This document shows positions 57,435-59,742 of a DNA stretch of 59,742 nucleotides, in pieces; within the stretch, counting starts at the first letter, position 1; the number at the start of each line of letters is the position of its first letter. Location: the NCBI GenBank assembly GCA_018265615.1, contig JABLYX010000025.1:1-59742 (forward strand), read 5' to 3'. The notes below the pieces were generated by a model that worked only from the letters and a program-made list of their open reading frames with translations, did no database searches and had not been told where the DNA came from. The translations under genes were made by a program, and so were the position numbers. The DNA comes from Lentisphaeria bacterium (GTDB taxonomy: Bacteria; Verrucomicrobiota; Lentisphaeria; Victivallales; Victivallaceae).

Positions 57435-58880
57435 TTAAACTCCTTTGAAACCCATCTTGCCGGGATTCATGATATTGTTGGGGTCAAGCTGCTTCTTGAT
57501 GTCTTCGAGCACATGCATCGCGGGGCCGTAGAGCTCCTTCATCAGCCGCCCGAGCTTCAGGCCGACGCCGTGGTGTTCGTTGATCACGCCGCCTTCGCGG
57601 ATCGCCGCGCGGATCGCGAGGTCCCAGACCCGGTTGTAGAGCGCGGCCGCCTCGGCCGGATCCTCCGGCGCCTTCTCGAAGATGAAGCGCGCATAGAGCA
57701 TGCAGCCCCAGTCATACCAGTGCGAAAAGTGGCCGATGAACGTCGCTTCCGGGAAATTCTCCTCGACCGTGTTCTTCATCGCCCAGTAGACATTTTCGAT
57801 CTTGCTGAAAGTCGCGACCGTGTCGAGCGTGCCGAACGCCTGCGGCATATGGAACATGTAGGGCGGGTAGAAGAATTTGTAACGGTTTTTCCACCACGCT
57901 TCGCCCGACTCGGAGCCGAGATCCTCCTTCGGGCCGGCCGCGCGGCAGATTTCGCAGGCGCGTTCCATCTGGAGATCCACGATCTTCTCCGGGCCGTCGA
58001 AGCCGAAGACGAGGTACGCCCCCTCGCGGTCGATGCCGAGCACGCGCTTGATGAGGCGGGCGGTTTCGGGGCCGTCGTAAAGGCGGATCGCGCAGGGCTG
58101 GAGCCGGCTGTGCATGAGGCCCGCCCCGGCGGTCATCGCCGAATGCATGTCCGGGAAGAGGAACGCATGGAACTTGCGCGCCTCCGGGACCGGATGGATC
58201 TTCAGCGTGACCTTCGTCATCACGCCGAGTGTGCCCTCGCTGCCGAGGAACATCATCGTGAGATCCGGGCCGGACGCATGGCGCGGAACCGGCAGGGTGT
58301 TGATGATTTCACCGGCCGGCGTCACGACCTCAAGCGACATGACCATGTCTTCGATCTTGCCGTACTTGGTCGAAAGCACGCCCGTGCCGCGGTGCGCGAG
58401 GAATCCGCCGATGGTTGCGCAGGCGATGGAGGCTGGGAAGTGCATCGTCGAGTAGCCCGCCTTTTCGACCGCCCACTCGAGGTGCTGGGCGTTGATGCCG
58501 GTTTCGCAGGTGACGGAAAGCGTGCGCGTATCGATCTCCACGACCTTGTTCATGCGCTTCATATCGAGGATGATGCCGCCGTAGATCGGCAGCGCGCCGC
58601 CCTGGGAGCCGGAGCCGCCGCCCCACGGCGTGACCGGGATCTTGTACTGGTTCGCGATCTTCATGACCTTCGCGACCTCTTCGGTCGAGCCGGGATGGAC
58701 CACGAAATCGGGCTTCTGAGGCTCGCGTCCGCGGTCGTGCCACATCTCCGGGATCCAGTAGTAGTCGATCGAATGCCCGAGGCCGTCCGCCGACCCGGAG
58801 TTCACGAATTCCGCTCCGACTGCGTCCACGAGTTCGCAGCGGACCATCTGGTACATGTAGTTGTCTTTGGCGAGTTGCAT
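57435..58880 (-). CDS. FAD-binding oxidase (GlcD/LDH-like, PCMH fold)
   Basis: 481 aa from ATG 58880 with CAGGAG nine bases upstream; the same frame stays open through the kinase gene on this strand, but that is a shadow. PCMH FAD domain: VVHPGSTEEVAKVMKIANQYKIPVTPWGGGSGSQG (residues ~56-90), LSVTCETGINAQHLE, IGGFLAHRGTGVLSTKYG. C-terminal oxidase: GVINEHHGVGLKLGRLMKELYG near 435 and LDPNNIMNPGKMGF. It resembles D-lactate, glycolate or 2-hydroxyglutarate dehydrogenases and ADHAPS-type enzymes. The substrate is likely the hydroxy acid made from the aldolase product. Confidence 0.85.
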   Translation of the reverse strand: MQLAKDNYMYQMVRCELVDAVGAEFVNSGSADGLGHSIDYYWIPEMWHDRGREPQKPDFVVHPGSTEEVAKVMKIANQYKIPVTPWGGGSGSQGGALPIYGGIILDMKRMNKVVEIDTRTLSVTCETGINAQHLEWAVEKAGYSTMHFPASIACATIGGFLAHRGTGVLSTKYGKIEDMVMSLEVVTPAGEIINTLPVPRHASGPDLTMMFLGSEGTLGVMTKVTLKIHPVPEARKFHAFLFPDMHSAMTAGAGLMHSRLQPCAIRLYDGPETARLIKRVLGIDREGAYLVFGFDGPEKIVDLQMERACEICRAAGPKEDLGSESGEAWWKNRYKFFYPPYMFHMPQAFGTLDTVATFSKIENVYWAMKNTVEENFPEATFIGHFSHWYDWGCMLYARFIFEKAPEDPAEAAALYNRVWDLAIRAAIREGGVINEHHGVGLKLGRLMKELYGPAMHVLEDIKKQLDPNNIMNPGKMGFKGV

Positions 58881-58936
58881 TCCAAAACTCCTGATGGTTT
58901 GGTTGATTTGCGTATATCGGTATTGCACGAAGCTGT

Positions 58937-59742
58937 TCAGCGTTTCCGGTAAACCGGAGCGAGAGCGTCGTGGATTTCGCGGTAGGCTTTGAAGAGCTCC
59001 GCGTACTTCGCGGCGCGTTCCGCATCCGGCCTGAGCTCGCGGTCGATGTGCAGACAGCGCTTCACGGCGTCGCGGCTGTCGGAGAAGAGCCCGATTCCGG
59101 TTCCCGCCAGCAGCGCCGCGCCGAACGACGCGTCGCCCGGGGAGGGGACCATGACCGGCAGGTTGAACACGTCGCAGACGATGCCGCTCCAGAGCGCGCT
59201 TCGCGCTCCGCCGCCGATGAGGAAGATCCGTTTCACCGGCAGCTTCATCTCCCTGATGAGCCCGTAGCAGTCGAGCAGCGAGAACGCGACCCCTTCGAGC
59301 AGCGCGCGCATGAAGTCGCCGCGCGTCGATGCGATCGAGAGCCCCGTGAAGCTGCCGCGCAGCTTCGCGTCCCAGTACGGCGAGCGCTCGCCCTGCAGAT
59401 ACGGGTGGAACATCACGCCGTTCGCTCCGGGGGGCGAGGCCGCCGCCCGGCGGTCCATCAGGTCGAACACCCTGCCGCCGTGCGTTTCGGCTTCGGCTTT
59501 TTCCGCGTCTCCGAAGAGGTCGCGGAACCAGCGCTGGCAGAGCGCCGCCGCGTTCGTCGCCGAGACCGTGTACCACATGCCCGGAATCACGTGGCCGTAG
59601 GTCAGAGTGGTCGGGTACGGGTGGGCGGAGGCGGTCATGACATTCACGTTCCCGGCGGTTGCGAGCTTCACGATGCAGTCGCCCGGTTCGACGGCCCCCG
59701 CGCCGTAATCCTCGACGGCGGAGTCCGACGTGCCGCAGATCA
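58937..59742 (-). CDS. FGGY-family carbohydrate kinase, partial (C-terminal part)
   Basis: 268 codons are inside the window; the gene continues past the right edge. The incoming sequence CGTSDSAVEDYGAGAVEPG then IVKLATAGNVNVMT is the xylulokinase-like central part. YLQGERSPYWDAKLRGSFTGL near the middle, LLIGGGARSALW-type nucleotide loop (FLIGGGARSALWSGI) and SFGAALLAGTGIG follow. The FGGY C-terminal domain is complete. It phosphorylates a ketose or alditol with ATP in the cytoplasm. It precedes the FAD oxidase by 56 bp and heads the visible operon. Confidence 0.9.
   Translation of the reverse strand, partial: ICGTSDSAVEDYGAGAVEPGDCIVKLATAGNVNVMTASAHPYPTTLTYGHVIPGMWYTVSATNAAALCQRWFRDLFGDAEKAEAETHGGRVFDLMDRRAAASPPGANGVMFHPYLQGERSPYWDAKLRGSFTGLSIASTRGDFMRALLEGVAFSLLDCYGLIREMKLPVKRIFLIGGGARSALWSGIVCDVFNLPVMVPSPGDASFGAALLAGTGIGLFSDSRDAVKRCLHIDRELRPDAERAAKYAELFKAYREIHDALAPVYRKR

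Noticed and set aside
57435..59576. A 713-codon version of the FAD oxidase
   Set aside because: The extra N-terminal part is a frame-shifted reading of the FGGY kinase. ATG 58880 has a good ribosome site and begins at the expected FAD domain.
1..59742. CRISPR array
   Set aside because: No series of short direct repeats with regular spacers was seen anywhere in the window, and no cas-like gene.

Overview
The window looks like chromosome of a Lentisphaerota bacterium (Victivallis-like). The grounds are high GC content, four secreted proteins that pair a type IV/type II pseudopilin N-terminus with a C-terminal H-X9-DG motif, many carbohydrate-active enzymes under one-component regulators, a GTP-type PEP carboxykinase, and a core block ordered thrS-infC-rpmI-rplT-pheS-pheT. 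The assignment is inference from gene content; no rRNA is present to confirm it.

Layout. (1) 1-2.7 kb is an AT-rich, probably acquired island: two genes of unknown function bracketed by ~75 bp direct repeats that each carry a matching promoter-like pair, three consecutive stem-loops, then 600 bp of gene-poor DNA with palindromes. (2) 2.7-17.1 kb, all minus strand, holds three tight operons. A LacI-type regulator leads a sialidase-like protein, a pectate-lyase-fold protein and a pseudopilin. A GntR/LacI chimera leads a pseudopilin, an alginate-lyase-like enzyme and a DUF4886 protein. Two pseudopilins lead an EEP-family phosphodiesterase, a binding-module-like protein and alkaline phosphatase. 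(3) 17.3-22 kb, plus strand: a small S26 signal peptidase-like protein, then an IclR regulator with SDR, clan-A glycosidase and galactonate-dehydratase-like genes. (4) 22-27.7 kb: PPK2, two paralogous membrane-anchored proteins of unknown function, PEPCK, and another anchored unknown. (5) 27.8-30.9 kb, minus strand: ilvE-panC-hisD. (6) 31.2-49.2 kb, plus strand: housekeeping genes. These are pal; a complete SAM-cycle operon (metK-adenosine kinase-ahcY); thrS-infC-rpmI-rplT with an AUU start on infC; pheST behind a candidate Phe attenuator; ribH-nusB-ftsY-ribD-ribE-unknown-pdxJ-murJ. (7) 49.7-53.3 kb: tRNA-Phe, a pair of SGNH proteins of which one seems catalytically dead, two DUF805 proteins, a DEDDh exonuclease and RNase HI. 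(8) 53.4-59.7 kb: a glutaminase-like DUF4965 protein and a minus-strand operon of FGGY kinase, FAD oxidase, Fe-S protein and class II aldolase.

How it works together. The accessory half suggests a glycan and phosphate forager: each module couples its own sensor-regulator to exported enzymes and a pseudopilin of unknown role. The core half shows several candidate RNA-level controls (thrS leader with competing pairings, infC AUU start, Phe leader peptide with terminator).

The best candidates for undescribed biology are the regulator-pseudopilin-enzyme modules, the repeat-bounded AT-rich cassette with its stem-loop array, the active/dead SGNH pair, and the duplicated anchored family at 23.1-24.7 kb. 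All calls come from reading the sequence; no database search was run.
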